Source of the DNA: Pisolithus tinctorius
Taxonomy: Eukaryota > Basidiomycota > Agaricomycetes > Boletales > Pisolithaceae
Direction: 5' to 3'
Assembly (NCBI GenBank): GCA_024663395.1
Contig: JANFAH010000019.1
Coordinates: forward strand, 1,054,001-1,118,000
DNA length: 64,000 bases
Shown: in pieces, positions 1-11,746 of the stretch
How positions within the stretch are numbered: position 1 is the first letter of the stretch
Layout of the letters: each line of letters starts with the position of its first letter
Translations under genes and position numbers: made by a program
The notes under the pieces: generated by a model
What the model was told of the DNA's origin: nothing
Seen by the model: only the letters and a program-made list of their open reading frames with translations
The model's database searches: none

Positions 1-535
1 ACTGTTTCCCCCCCCAGGCCTGATGAGTTCTGGGACTAATCAGTACTTGGAAGGCTGAAAATGTTATGGAGGTCAATCTGGCACTTCAGAACATGATGTA
101 CAAACCAGTCCCCTCTCAACCAATGCATTTCTGGCACAGGAACACTGATATGGAAGTTGGGGTGAGACAAAACCTCCTTGTGCTCTGAGCACCATAAGAG
201 GGTTCACTAGATCTTGCTCTGATCTGAACCGTAGATGACTGGGGAAGGATTATTTGGTCATATTTGACCAAAGGCAATATTCAGGGCCAGATGGAAGCAC
301 AAGATTCTGCTCCATGGCAGTTCAGTAGCATATCCTTCTGATGACACCCAGGGGTAAAGAGGATTTTGTCTTGCCCTAACTTCCATACCACTGTCCCTGT
401 GCCAGAAATGCATTGGTTGAGAGGGGACTGGTTTGTACATCATGTTCTGAAGTGCCAGATTGACCTCCATAACATTTTCAGCCTTCCAAGTACTGATTAG
501 TCCCAGAACTCATCAGGCCTGGGGGGGGAAACAGT
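1..535. repeat. Large inverted repeat (foldback element), truncated by window edge
   Basis: Bases 1 to about 182 reappear in reverse complement at about 354-535. The outer 140 or so bases of each arm look almost identical; the inner part of the arm has several differences. The arms end in a run of eight C (left) or eight G (right) next to the sequence ACTGTTT/AAACAGT, and about 170 bp of unique spacer separates them. This is the structure of a foldback transposon or of two head-to-head copies of a repeat. The left arm starts exactly at the window edge, so the element may extend further. No transposase is visible inside; the reading frame on the minus strand at 258-470 mostly follows the arm and is not recognisable. 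Confidence 0.8.
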
Positions 536-837
536 CCAGGAAATGACTGACAGCTGGTTGTTTAAGGGACTGATGGTTCTGAGAGCATGTTATACTGATG
601 GCACTGTGATGGCCACCAGTATTTGATAAGAATTCCTTGAGAAAATGACCATGTGAGCTAGAGAGATGATTTCATGAGTTGTGGTAAAAGCAGGAGGATT
701 AATGGTACAAGTCCAATGTTTGTCATTGTTTACATGCTGACAAATCATCTGGATGATCATGTGGTTTATTATGTAATCATTTTTTCCCATCCTTCATGCC
801 CTCAATCCCATCAAAAGGTCACATTTCATGATTTCAC
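536..837. other. Spacer between foldback element and MITE
   Basis: About 300 bp of AT-rich DNA. A short minus-strand open frame (590-790) is present but matches no family I recognise and has no supporting exon structure. I see no gene here; it is probably old transposon-derived sequence. Confidence 0.4.
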
Positions 838-1054
838 CAGTCAGGGACAAAAGTGTTGCAATGCACTTTTTGGAAAGAATAGGGTGTATCTCAGCATGTA
901 TTGATTTGTTTTGTCTGAACATTTGTGCTCTGGAAAGCCTAGAGTCACCCCTTTCCAATGGTATAGGTATCATGATTATCTGTGCAGAATAGCCCCAGCT
1001 ACATCAGCAACAAGTCACACCTCACAAACATTGCAACACTTTTGTCCCTCACTG
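838..1054. mobile_element. MITE-like element with 25-bp terminal inverted repeats
   Basis: A 217-bp segment begins with CAGTCAGGGACAAAAGTG and ends with its reverse complement, the arms (838-862 and 1030-1054) pairing over about 25 bp with one visible mismatch. The right end is followed by TA, the target site used by Tc1/mariner and pogo/Tigger elements; the left flank reads AC, so the duplication is not intact. There is no coding capacity. This fits a non-autonomous MITE mobilised by a TA-targeting transposase. Its ends differ from those of the Tigger element at 61.1-63.6 kb, so that element is probably not its parent. Confidence 0.65.
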
Positions 1055-1267
1055 TACCTTTCCATTGCTTCCCTCCTATGCATGATTTCAATGGGGAGAA
1101 CAGAGGGATCAAACAAACGAACATAGTACTTCCAAGGTCAGGACGGTGTGCCCTCCTCGGCCTGGGGGCTTCCGTTGTCCCAGGTGAGGACAGTGCAGGG
1201 CAACGGAACTACAGTAGCAGACTGCCTGCGTCAATCGTTAGATTTAACTAGATTTCGAATAATCTAC

Positions 1268-1733
1268 TTATGGATTTGTGTCACAATCAGGATCCTCCAA
1301 CACAATGCTATACTCGCTGGATTCTTCGAGCTTGGGAGTAATGGCCTGGCTGGCCTCGTGCTCGGGTTCTTCAAGCTTCGAAGCAGTAAAGTTCTGGCTT
1401 GCTCCCTCCAACTTGATGGGATCCTTGTATTCCAGCATGACATTCTCGAGTGGCACGGGTTGTGCATAGGGTTCCTTAACTCAAGGATGGCCATGTTTGT
1501 GGAATTCAGGGTGTTTGACACATAACACAATCCTCTAACAAGTTCAATGAAATTAGCAAAGTCAAAAAGCAGATTGGGAGAAAACTTACTTTGGTTCTGG
1601 GAGAAGGCATGTCCAATGAAAAGGTATAGGCATCCCAGTCAGAAGAAAGGCCTTTGATGTCGACGACAACGACATTACCAACCATTGTAATAGTCAGAGC
1701 AGGAGCAAATATCAAATTAGTTGGTGGTGACAT
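1268..1733 (-). CDS. Small two-exon uncharacterised acidic protein
   Basis: Read on the minus strand, ATG at 1733 opens an exon of about 48 codons ending at 1590 before a GTAAGT donor. An intron of about 112 bp follows, and the frame resumes near 1477 and ends at the stop at 1268-1270, giving about 117 residues. Exon 1 is hydrophobic and beta-like (VGNVVVVDIKG); exon 2 is acidic with repeated KLEE/LEEP motifs. The join keeps one frame and the donor is canonical, so the gene model is reasonable, but I do not recognise the family. It is divergent from the gene at 1841, with only 107 bp between the two ATGs. It lies among repeats and could be a transposon passenger or an orphan gene. Confidence 0.45.
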
Positions 1734-1840
1734 TTCATTATGTTTAAGGTAACAAGGTACTTGGTAGCAGTTAATAAGGTATGGGAAAATAACCTTAGCC
1801 AAATCTTCAGAGTCACATCTTCCCCTGTCTCTAGATCGCC

Positions 1841-3758
1841 ATGTACTCCCTCAGTGCCAGCAACTTGCGGTTTGGCTTCAACAACAGCTCGTCGTTCTCG
1901 CCTCAGTCTGGTGACCTGTTCTCGGCCCCAACAGGCGACTGCATCGATGATAATTCAATATTTTCTTCTTTGCAGCACAATAGTCCCAGTGTCCTACCCT
2001 CTCAACAACAGCCATTTACACAATATTCGCCCCAGACTTCAATTAATCAAGTTAATGTAAGTATAGTGAGTTGAAACTAGGTGCTTACCATGTTTTAGAG
2101 TGCATATATGCAGCAGGAGTCATGCATCGCCTTTCTGCAAGATCGTTGCAATGCACTGGAACAGCATTTGGTTAAGGTAACGATGGAATGTGACACAATC
2201 AAGTAAGATATTAGTTTACAGGCCGTCTATTGCTAATCATTACACAGGAACCTCTTTGACAAACTCACAAATGTAGTCAACTCAGGAACATGCGATCTGA
2301 GTTTACTCGGGAGTAACTCGCCTCTACAGCTTCCGATGACTGCAGGCAAGAAGCCTCCGACACACGAGACACACCCAAAGGTGCAGTTCTGGACACAAAA
2401 AGACTACAAAGACTGGTTGGACTCCCCAGAGGCTGGAGGGAGCAATCGTGGTCTATATGTGTACCTTGAAGACGAAAATGGCGACGTTCCGACCTCAGAA
2501 ATGCTAACCAAGATTCGAAGAGCTCTATGTGCAGGGTGGATCGAACTTACACAGTGCAAGATAGCACTGGATACTTGGGGTAGGGCGAGCATGACTGCCC
2601 TCCAATTCATATGGGCGCATATGGAGAAAGACTTCCCCCTGTTCAAGCTCACAGAAAGTGGCTGGAAACTCGAGCATCTGTGTACAAAGACATACTCAGC
2701 CTGGAGAACAAAATGTCTTGATGACCATGGCAACTTGAAGAGGACTACATGCGACATGATAAAAGGAGAAGCTCTCGACAACAACAACGACCTCGAAAGC
2801 CTCAATCCCAGCAGTAAGAAGCACAAGGGGCCTGCAGATGCCTCATTAACACTGTCCAACAAGAAACAAAAATGTGAGTAATCCTATCTGACACCTTGTA
2901 CTAATATGCGAAGCCACAGCAGCCTTGCAGTCCCAGGACCCATCAGAATCACCAAAGTTCGTGGCACCAGACTCATCGTCCACATCCACATCCACATCCA
3001 TGCCCACATTGACATTCCTCAGTTCGGCAGCTTGTGTAGAGTCGCCAATACAAGGTTCACATTGTATTCCTCCACAGCACCAACTTACACCCATATAGAA
3101 CCACCTGAATACCCTGTTGAGACTGCTTCAGCACAATCAGCCCCCCAGGACATGGGCGCAACCTTGGCCAACAAGGAAAACAATCCAAGCATTGACAATG
3201 CCAACATCCCAACCACTGCCGAGAATCCTATCATATATAATCCCATGTAACTTCACATGTTCTTTGGGATCGCATTTACTGATTTTGGCATCAACTTTCC
3301 AGGAGTTTACTTGCAATGGCTGCAGGGAAGGTCAATGTATTGCCTGTCCCTCCCATTGTGGAGAGTCCATGACTTGATGAACGAGGCCCTTCTGACAGCG
3401 CATTCACCGATGCATCCAATGATCTCAAGACCGGCGCAAGTGACTCAACAACCAAAGTGAAGAAGACTCTATGGCCATCGGGCATGAAGAATGGACGGTA
3501 ATAAATGCACAATGGCGTACTTTGTATATGTTAATGTACTCAACAGGAATTTGTGCATGCTATGGTGGTTGAAGAAAATCAACCCCAACGGACAGAAGGA
3601 GGATTTTCACTTGTACTGGGATAAGACTCTAACGCCAGCCACACGTGAAGTAAACAATTTCACTTTCCATGTGAACTATTTTTATTGACAATCTGTAGAA
3701 TTACAACAACGAAGCCAAAGAGCTTGTAAGTGATAAACATGCCGGAAAAGCACTCTAA
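1841..3758 (+). pseudogene. Multi-exon uncharacterised gene with an in-frame stop (probable pseudogene)
   Basis: A chain of exons can be joined with good GT..AG introns: 1841-2056, 2099-2202, 2248-2873, 2920 to about 3013, about 3058-3248, 3303 to about 3494, about 3546-3650 and 3699-3758. The product would start MYSLSASNLRFGF and carry a conserved-looking core (WTQKDYKDWLDSPEAGGSNR, then FIWAHMEKDFPLFKLTESGW) and a charged C-terminal part containing WWLKKINPNGQKEDFHLYWD. A TGA at 3370-3372 interrupts the sixth exon in the frame that continues well on both sides, so this copy is broken or contains a sequencing error. The tail may be nuclear (KKHKGP, KKQK). I cannot assign a function; it resembles a basidiomycete-specific repeated gene family, which is inference. 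Confidence 0.5.
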
Positions 3759-4854
3759 TGCATTATTAGGTTGCAAAGAATACCTGGACCAAGTCTGTGA
3801 TCAAGCAAGGTATTCTGCATACCTAGGCGCCATTTTCCTCTTTGCACAAAATCACATCACATCACATTGCATTGTTATTTCCATCTGCTGGAATCATTGG
3901 CACAGGTTATTATTTGACTTATCTTGATCATGTCACATTGGCATCGCCAACGCTGTCTACTATTCAATTAATTGGACTTCGCACGCGCATATTGTACTCT
4001 CAGGCTAGCATCCCCTGCATCCAAATTGGGTCACATGTATTAGTCCCCCACCCAGTAGAATGTAATATGTCATCACACAATGTCATATTGTGTCATTTTT
4101 GAGCAGATGGCGCAGTGCCAGTGTGAATATGACCTGATATCACCAAGTGATATCATGTCACACCAGGTCACATGCACTCATATTGAGCAAAGTCGACGAG
4201 GGCATGACTTGATGTGGCCAAATATGACTCAGTATATTTTCACTGGAAAGATCATACGGTATCATACAGAGGTAGTACCTGGTCATACTACATCAGTCTC
4301 ATGTTGCTAGCAGGCTCTGACTCCGTGTGACCGCGTATCACTTGCCCGGTTTGGTCACATATGGTCACCTCGTGTCACACCCGGCCATAGCCAGTTTTCA
4401 CTGGGCGTGACGTTTACAGATAAATCTATACGAAATAATCTCAGTCGCACGCGAGTAGCGACAACGTCTGTGAATTCACCTATACGAAATAATCTGGTTA
4501 TGAGAATGAGTATAGTAAAGAAACTTGGAAGGTATTCGTGCTCACCTCAGTCGCGCGCGAGTAGCAACAACGTCTGAGGTGACGAATCTACTGTGCGAGA
4601 CTAAATACTGTAGGAACTACAATACTGAAACTTGCGGGTGTTGAATCCGCAATTTACATGACAATGGCGGTCTATTTGAGACGCGCTACATTCTTTGTAA
4701 GTAATGAGAAACGCGCACATAAGTGCGAGACACAATGAATACAATAGGCGCAAGGGCGCGAAAGTTAATTGCGCGGTTAATAACAATGTAAAGTGTGAGA
4801 ACCTTAAAACGGAAAGTAATTCTCACGTCTCGGAGCGGACGCGTTCGGAAAGGA
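3759..4854. other. Gene-free spacer rich in short repeats
   Basis: No coding exon could be supported. The first half (about 3850-4390) contains many copies of TCACA/TGTGA in both orientations. The second half contains a duplicated unit: CTATACGAAATAATCT occurs at about 4425 and 4482, and CTCAGTCGC[A/G]CGCGAGTAGC at about 4440 and 4547. The copy at 4545-4583 is framed by CACCTCAG and CTGAGGTG, which could form a hairpin. The pattern suggests decayed LTR or MITE sequence. Confidence 0.5.
4425..4583. repeat. Short direct repeats with hairpin-capable boundary
   Basis: Two motifs are each present twice in about 160 bp: CTATACGAAATAATCT, and a unit of about 30 bp beginning CTCAGTCGC and running through GCGAGTAGC to ACAACGTCTG. 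The second unit of the latter is bounded by complementary octamers CACCTCAG/CTGAGGTG. A similar CCTCAGTG...CACTGAGG hairpin is seen in the Copia LTR at about 60,555, so this may be the remains of a solo LTR. Confidence 0.5.
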
Positions 4855-6109
4855 CTACGTACGACTTGCCAAATCTAACAGACGTCTCTTGTATTCTGCC
4901 GGTGTTTCACCCCCACCACCGGATTTCCACATACCTCGCCTTGCAGCTCTGTTAGAGAAACATGGGAAGTTGATCAACGTTAACAAATGTGACTGAGATG
5001 AGTTTCCCCTGCGGTCGCGCGGGCATATACTCATTATGGACGCCTCACCTTGCCTTGGCTTCAACACGAAGAAAAGCTTCTCGACTCCAGGGGCCATATT
5101 CAGCTCCTGCTTGCTCGTAAGTCGTAACAGTGCCGGCCCGCAGCATTTCTAGAGCGAGGGGACTGGCCCACCGTTTTCCAAGGAAGGAGGGCAGAAAACG
5201 CCGGGGTACGACAGGAACCGCGACCTATAGAGTTGCATGGAAGGGGGCAGAATTTATCAGAGCTGGTTCGAGGTTAGCTCGGAAGATGAAAGATGTCAGT
5301 CTGGGATGAGCGAGTTGACTTACTACACGACCGTACTGATCCTTTCGGACAAGTTGACAATAAACCGATCTGCCCTCGAGGCGATTTTTCAGCCACGAGA
5401 GGCTTTCTTCGGCGTGGGGTTGTGCAGGTCGACCAAAATGGCCACACTAAGGTATGTTGTAAGATTAGTTCGTCAGAGCACGCGACCATCAGGACGCCCA
5501 CCTCTGGGGCGTCTACGCCTGCAATACGGATATGGATTGTCTGATCTTTGAGATCTAAAATGCTCCCTATCACACGAACAGGAAATGGAAGACAAAAGCG
5601 CAAACCTTTGGCCGATGACGGCACTCTTCTAAACCAGCGCCATCCAATGCCAGGCGTGTGGTATAATCGAAAATTGTCCGCGTCCCCCACGCTGTCCACG
5701 TGTGAGTCAGACGGCCACGAGTTTATGCATGACCAGGAGCTTCATACCTCGTAACGATGCCTTTCACCCATCTTCTGCGAGTGATGATATCTGGCGTCAC
5801 CCATTCTGCTGTCCTAATCCTCCTTAACCACCTATTCCACATGAAAACACCACAAGCACCCGCTGCAATGCCTGTAATGAATGCTACCGCTACATACGGT
5901 GCCGTCAATAGTTCGACGTGGGGTATTGTGCTCTCCAGAGAATACAGAAAGGCGATGGGATCGGACCGACGCGTGGACTTTTCCACACCGTGTTGTTCCA
6001 CTTCACGACGTAGATCTGGCGAACCGGAAGCTGACGCCGGGGAGAGCGTCGACTCTTCCGCGGGTTTGACGCTGTCTCCGGAAGATTTCCATGGCAGCTG
6101 GAAGACCAT
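4855..6109 (-). CDS. LCL3: LCL3-type membrane-anchored staphylococcal-nuclease-like endonuclease
   Basis: Spliced minus-strand gene with ATG at 6109 and stop at 4855. Exon 1 (to about 5747) encodes a basic, serine-rich N-terminus and one transmembrane segment (residues about 70-92, [20 protein letters not shown]), followed by [16 protein letters not shown]. Later exons encode the SNase fold: [18 protein letters not shown], then [40 protein letters not shown], and the family signature [19 protein letters not shown], ending in [17 protein letters not shown]. The total is about 285 residues, normal for fungal Lcl3. The arginine and glutamate of RIAGVDAPE and the arginine of QYGR match the SNase catalytic set. 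Fungal Lcl3 proteins are mitochondrial or membrane-bound DNA/RNA endonucleases. Introns are about 50-65 bp with clean GT..AG ends; no defect was seen. Confidence 0.88.
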
Positions 6110-6248
6110 CGGTCATGGATGGGTATGTTGTGTGCGGAGGAGGCGGGCTCGGCTGTAGTCCTCAAGACCTCAAAAACGGCAAATATGGCAAGCAAATGCA
6201 AAGACTCCCAATTTGACTGACGTAACAACAAAAGCATAACCGTATCCA

Positions 6249-9200
6249 CTACAAGGGTATAAAGCCACTCAGCCGCATTGGCGCGGTACTGGGGTCCGAA
6301 TACATTATATACACCTGTTGAAGAGTGTCCGAATCTAACCCACGAATCCTGAGACATTTTTGGAACAATTTTTTGTCGATGGCAAAGTTCACTCGACTGG
6401 CAAGGTGTTGGCCCGCAACCAGGTCTTTGATCACTTCTGCGATAAGACGCTGTTTGTGAACGTTGATTAGAGGCTCGAGTTGCATAGAGGGTGGAAGTGG
6501 CGTCAAAGAATCGAAAACATCGGGGTGCGCGGGTGAATCGAAGCTGAAGGATTGTGAGTCCATACCCACGGGATCGTGAGGCGAGGTGGGATCGATTAGG
6601 TCAGGTAATTTGCTGTAACGACAGAGCTGAGACAGGTAAATGCCTATTGCACAACTATTAGCCGATGGCGAGTAAAGCGGGACATAATTCCCTACCAATG
6701 AAAGGCACGCATGCAGATGGCATGTTTTCATTGGAGTGCTTCACCTTGGAGTGGGATTCCGAAGTGCTTCCACTCATGATGGTCGACGCGCGAGACCTAA
6801 CGTCGATCGGCTTCGGGTCGACCATGGCCCTGACCGCTTGATGCATAGCCTTGAAATTGTCTTCAGGCGTGACGAATTGACTGAGTTTCTGGAAGATTTG
6901 CATTTCCCAAGGTCCAACTCGGTGCCACTGACGATACATAGCCTTCTTGACCCACTCGCTAAGAAGCCCCGCCAGGATGGCTGCGACGGTATGGAAATTA
7001 CTGTAGCTGTACGCTTTCTAGAAACTGACTTGAGCACAACAATAACGCGAAGAGGTAAGAGTCATCACGTACGATTGCAATACGAATGAACTTCGAGACG
7101 AGCGTGTGTCTCTCGCTAGGATGCGTCAAAATAACTTCGGAAATGACAAAGTTCGCCATCAAATTGAAGCGACCACGAACGGCTGCAAGCGCGCTCGTTT
7201 TGTGACTGAAACGTGACTCCGCTTTCCACCGCGCCCTGTCCTTGAGATACTGCGTCCAGTCAAGCACGTTTACCTCTTGACAAGACATCCAGTCGTCGAG
7301 GATGAGTTCCTCAGGTTTGACACTCAAAAACAACTCTCGGTCAATCATGGAAAAGTGATGGACGAGGACGTCAGCCTTGAAACCCAGGATCCAGCATCGG
7401 TGCGATTTTCGTCCCGCAGGCGGTAGGAACTTGGGCGGAGGCGTGATGGGAGTTCCGTGTGAGGATGGCGATAACGGGGAGTCATGCGACGTGGATAGCC
7501 TTGAGGAGACACGACTCTGCAGTATCTCCAGAGGAACAGCATCTTCCACAGTAGGTTTTGCATCGTTCGTCTTCAGTGGCGAGGTGGGGCCAGAGTTCTC
7601 CATTATTGGTTCACTGGGAGGCGTCGCGACTGGCTGAGTTGACGTGCCTGCGACTGCAGAACCAAAATAATCATCCTGGGCTGCGGAAGGAACGACACGA
7701 GAGGGTGTGCCAGAGTTGGCGGTGTCATCAAGCTGTACGCTTTGTAAGATAGACCCAGTCTCGTGCTGATCGATAACGTAGTCACTCTCATCTTCGTCAT
7801 CCTCGTCGTCCTCATCAAAGAAGCGCGGTTGTTCGTCACCAAAATCGCCAGCAGCCATACGTTCCTGAATAGCTCGAACCCACCCATCTACCTTGATTGC
7901 CTTCTCTTTCCGTCGCTGAGGATTTATTTGGCCCTCAAGTCGCCGCAGCGCTGCTTCGACACCGCCGTCCTCGCCATCATCGGTGAGGGAATCCACAATT
8001 GCGTTGACCTGCCACTGCTGAATGTTTTTTCCTAACCCCCCACCCACAGATACAGACGATACTGCAGAACTCTCTGAGGCCACAGAGTCGCGCGAACGTA
8101 TGCCCATGGACGATACACTTTGTCCCGACCTGCGGACGAATTCGAAATCGCGCCTCAGAGGCAATTTCCGCGGCGCCTTGCGAAGAGCTGAGGGCCCGGA
8201 GGGGCTTTCGATATGAGCTTCGGTCGAAGAGTCCGACAAATCCAAGTCGTCAAGGGAGACGACGTCAAATCGCCATGGAGGCCGAGCTTGCACTCGGGCC
8301 ACCACAGGGTTCACCTTCGACTCCGAAGTAAGCACAGAACCGAACGATTCGGTGGAGCGCGTAGTTATTGACGACCGAGATTCGGCCATGGAGATGACCC
8401 GGTTCCCCATGGTTGCGGTTTCGGTTCCTTCTTCCTCTTCTGCCACCTCCACCACCGAACGCAGCGATCGAGAAGACGGAGGTACGTCGATTTCAACGGG
8501 ATTCTCTTCGGTTTTCTCCGGCAATGAACCACTGACTGTTGGCTCCTGCGAAGTCTTCAAGTCGACATTGGGGTGAATCGGCGTTCTGGGAGGGTGAGGC
8601 TCGATCATCTTCAGATACTGCTCTACACCACCCCGTACTGTCAGCAAATCATTTGTGGCGCTCATTTCTAGGTCGAATGCCGAAACATTGGCGGGAACTG
8701 CAATACCCGTATCGACGGACTGACGCGAGTTCAGCACGCGCTTCCATCTGCCCAGTCGCCCAATCGTCTTCACGAATGCCCGGGACAGTGCACTATGGGA
8801 AGATGAAATAGGAGGGGGGTTGAGTGCAGCAAGGGTCTCGGTTACGGAAACCGATATACTCGCGCGGCTTTGCTGGAGAATATTCCTTTGCAGAGGCTGT
8901 TGCAGAAGTGCAGCTGAGGCAGAGGGGATGGCACCTGTTCGGGAGGACGCGCCTCCCGCAGCACCGAAGCTGAAAGCGTTACCAGACTCGCCGTTGCCAA
9001 GATACACCGACATGCGGTCGTCGAGAACGAAGTCGAGGTCAACATCGGAATCATCTTGGTTCTTGGAAATAGCTTCGGCGAACTTTTCTCCGAGGAGATG
9101 TGTCGGACGCGGTTTAGGTGTGTTCGTCAGGCTCTTGCGAGCTGACTCCGAACCGCGCTGCCTCCGTGTGTGTGCCTCCTTGCAATCTTTGACAACTTTG

Positions 9201-11484
9201 ATCAACTTCCGGACGATGCTCTGCAAACGGTTCAACCAAACTGTGGAACGGGCAACCAAATGAAGATGACTCACCAAGCCATCTTGGTGCTTCTGCAACA
9301 CCGGATCACGTACCAGAGTATTCAACCAACTAGCGAGTAGAAGCCTTAGTTCTCGATTGGGAAGAAAGTCCATCACGAAGAAGGTCAACAACCAATATCT
9401 AATTGCCACAAACGTTCGCACTCTCACAATCTTGCGCACGTGATCATCTTCCTTTGTTGCATGACCGCTCAGGCTCCAATGAAAACGACAGATGAGCAAA
9501 TGGCAAAGGTCAACGGCAGATATGTACGTCCGGTATGTCAGGAAGAAGTTGAGTAGTTCGTCGTAGTTAAGCTCAGAAGTCATTTGGGCGATCCATCGCT
9601 CAATTGTGGCAGCAATGATCATCCTGCGACTGCCAGATTTGCAAGTAAGATCGTCGGTGGAAACGTTCAATTTGGGGACGTCTCCAGATTTTCCGCGGCG
9701 AGAGACTGAGGGAGATGACACTCCTGTACGACTACCCTGTGATACGGACGTGTCGTCGCCATCGGGATCAGGGGTTTGATGGACATCTCCCCACAACACA
9801 AACCGAGGGTCGTCGCGAGGGGCTGCATCGTCATCGGACCGAAGCGACATTTTGATGGTCGTTTCACCGGCTGAATCTGGAGAAAGTCTGTCGAGAAGAG
9901 GAAGCCCCCGATACGTTTGCAGGACGTCGAAAACTTCAGCAGAGTAACGCGAATGCATGCACGTCTCGGGGAGCGGTGCAAGAGTTGGGTCGGGGGGTGG
10001 AATGTCAGAGTCATCACCAAACTGTGGAACTGCAACGCGAGTAGTGGGAAATAGGTCATCAGGAGAATCAGGGGCTGTTGCCTCTACAATGGAATCTGGG
10101 GTGTCGGCACGTTTTGGAGTGTCCCCGGCCCGAGCCGTTAGACAGGATTCAAATGATTGCATTTCACGAAGAGCCCGAGGTAATGGAAGGAAGAAGGCAG
10201 GAGAGCGCCGCGAAGGTGCGTCAAAAGAAACTCCAGGACCGAATGGGTAAGGGATGTATCCGCCATCAGAAGCAGAACATCTGGTGTGGGGAGAAGGTAG
10301 CGTCGATCCATCGGACCATTGCATGGCCTCGGCAAAGATATCACTTGTGTATGACGCTGTTACATCTAGGCCAGCTTCGACAACGGGCATACGGCGAGGT
10401 ATGTCTGCGCCTGTGACGCTGTAGGAGTGAGTGCGACCGGTTGGCGTGGGCTGTCTGGAGGGTCCGGCACTTCCAGAAGAAGCAGCCACGCCGAACATGT
10501 CGGGAATGGAACGGGTTCTTCTCAAGAGTTTGCGACCCGACGAGCTGGCGTCCTGCGCTTGACCAGGCTTCAAGGTCGACCCGCTCTTGAGTTTGTTCTG
10601 AGAGAGAATGTTGTGTACGCTCAAACGCGACCGACCCCTGAGCGAACGAGTATGAGACGCGTCTATGGAGGACGAGACCTTCGACTCTGCCTCTGCGGCT
10701 GGCGCGGTGGCATCACGACGGCTAACTCATGAGACCATTACGTCAGTGATGACACATGGCAAACTAAGTTGTAAACTAACCCCACGCGGTACATCTGCTT
10801 CCCATGCTGGTTTACGAATGCAGTGATTGCGTACGGAGACCGTATGTCTTTACCAACGCCAACGTAATGGTCATACCTTCTCTTGAGTTCTCGCGCGGCG
10901 GGACCAGAGGAGGTTTCGACGAAGCTTCCGTCGGCTGGAGACAAAAGCCAGAGAACCAGAATTTCGTCAGTAAAATGCATGAGAAGCATTGGCCCCCTCT
11001 CTTCAGCGCCGGTATTATGCCGTCCTCCAAGCATGCCCAAGAGTTCCAAACTCGGCATGGCATGGACGAGTCATACCACAAAGAGCGGAGAATGCAATGA
11101 AAGACACTGGTACACCACAGAGATGCCCTTGGCGATACTTTGAACATAAGCGAACTTACGCGCTATTGATATATCTGCGTTCAGGACTTCGGGTGGGAGA
11201 GAAGTCCAGTCATCATTGTCGGTCGGAACAAATGCGCGTGAAAATGGAAAGGGTGACTGTGACTGATTGGTAGAAGGTGTAGGGATGGGAAGGAGTATGT
11301 GAGAAGGAGAGAGTTGTTCCACAGTGGTGGATGGTAGTGAAGAAGTGGACTGGTTGGGCGGCGTTTCGGTTGTGGTTGTGATAGTAGGATGATCTATAGG
11401 AAGTACAGTTGCAGAGTCTGGATTAGATGCCACCGGGGTTGCTGGAGAGGCATCTTGCTGGTCGTGAGAGGTCATGTCGGACAT
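6249..11484 (-). CDS. Ras guanine-nucleotide exchange factor, Lte1-like (RasGEF_N + CDC25 domains)
   Basis: A large minus-strand gene: ATG at 11484 (MSDMTSHDQQDASP), stop at 6249. The 5' exons encode a Ser/Thr/Pro-rich leader and a conserved block (ELLGMLGGRHNTG, LLMHFTDEILVLWLLSP, RRYDHYVGVGKDI, HGKQMYRVG). An intron (GTTAGT donor) joins this in frame to the giant exon of about 10,690-7060. That exon holds a long low-complexity region, RasGEF_N (IERWIAQMTSELNYDELLNF, about 9650-9250) and the start of the CDC25 catalytic domain (FSMIDRELFLSVKPEEL, FNLMANFVISEVILTHPSER). After a short intron the domain continues with FHTVAAILAGLLSEWVKKAM and VTPEDNFKAMHQAVRAM, and the last exon gives a tail of about 130 residues. 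Family knowledge: such proteins load GTP on Ras-type GTPases; yeast Lte1 acts in mitotic exit. An acidic stretch (FDEDDEDDEDESD) lies before the catalytic domain. Confidence 0.85.
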
Positions 11485-11746
11485 CGTGGATGAGTGATTT
11501 AGTAGGCGGATCTCATGCGGGCGAAGAGTGATAAGTTTCTTTAAGTAAAAAACCGATCTGCATGAACTTGTCGATACTCTTCGAAACAAAACACGGAGAC
11601 TTGCCTTGTCTTGTCTTGGATTCGGTCGGTCGGTCAGTCTGCGATGTACCAGCGGACAGTCCAGTCCCACGTCCACTGTAGACCCACGTGACCACAGCTG
11701 TATATACCCCCCGTCTCAGATCACATTAAACATTACTGACACAGAC
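11485..11746. promoter_or_regulatory. Shared divergent promoter between RasGEF and ASF1
   Basis: Only 262 bp separate the start codons of the minus-strand RasGEF and plus-strand ASF1 genes, so both promoters must lie here. A TATA-like TATATACCCC occurs at about 11,700, roughly 45 bp upstream of the ASF1 ATG. No other element could be assigned. Confidence 0.5.

Noticed and set aside
5757..6357. Open frames on both strands overlapping the LCL3 5' end and the RasGEF 3' end
   Set aside because: They conflict with the recognised exons of LCL3 and the RasGEF tail and show no known sequence.
7603..10732. Many plus-strand open frames within the RasGEF exon
   Set aside because: They are antisense shadows of a clear minus-strand coding exon, caused by its base composition; no motifs or introns support them.
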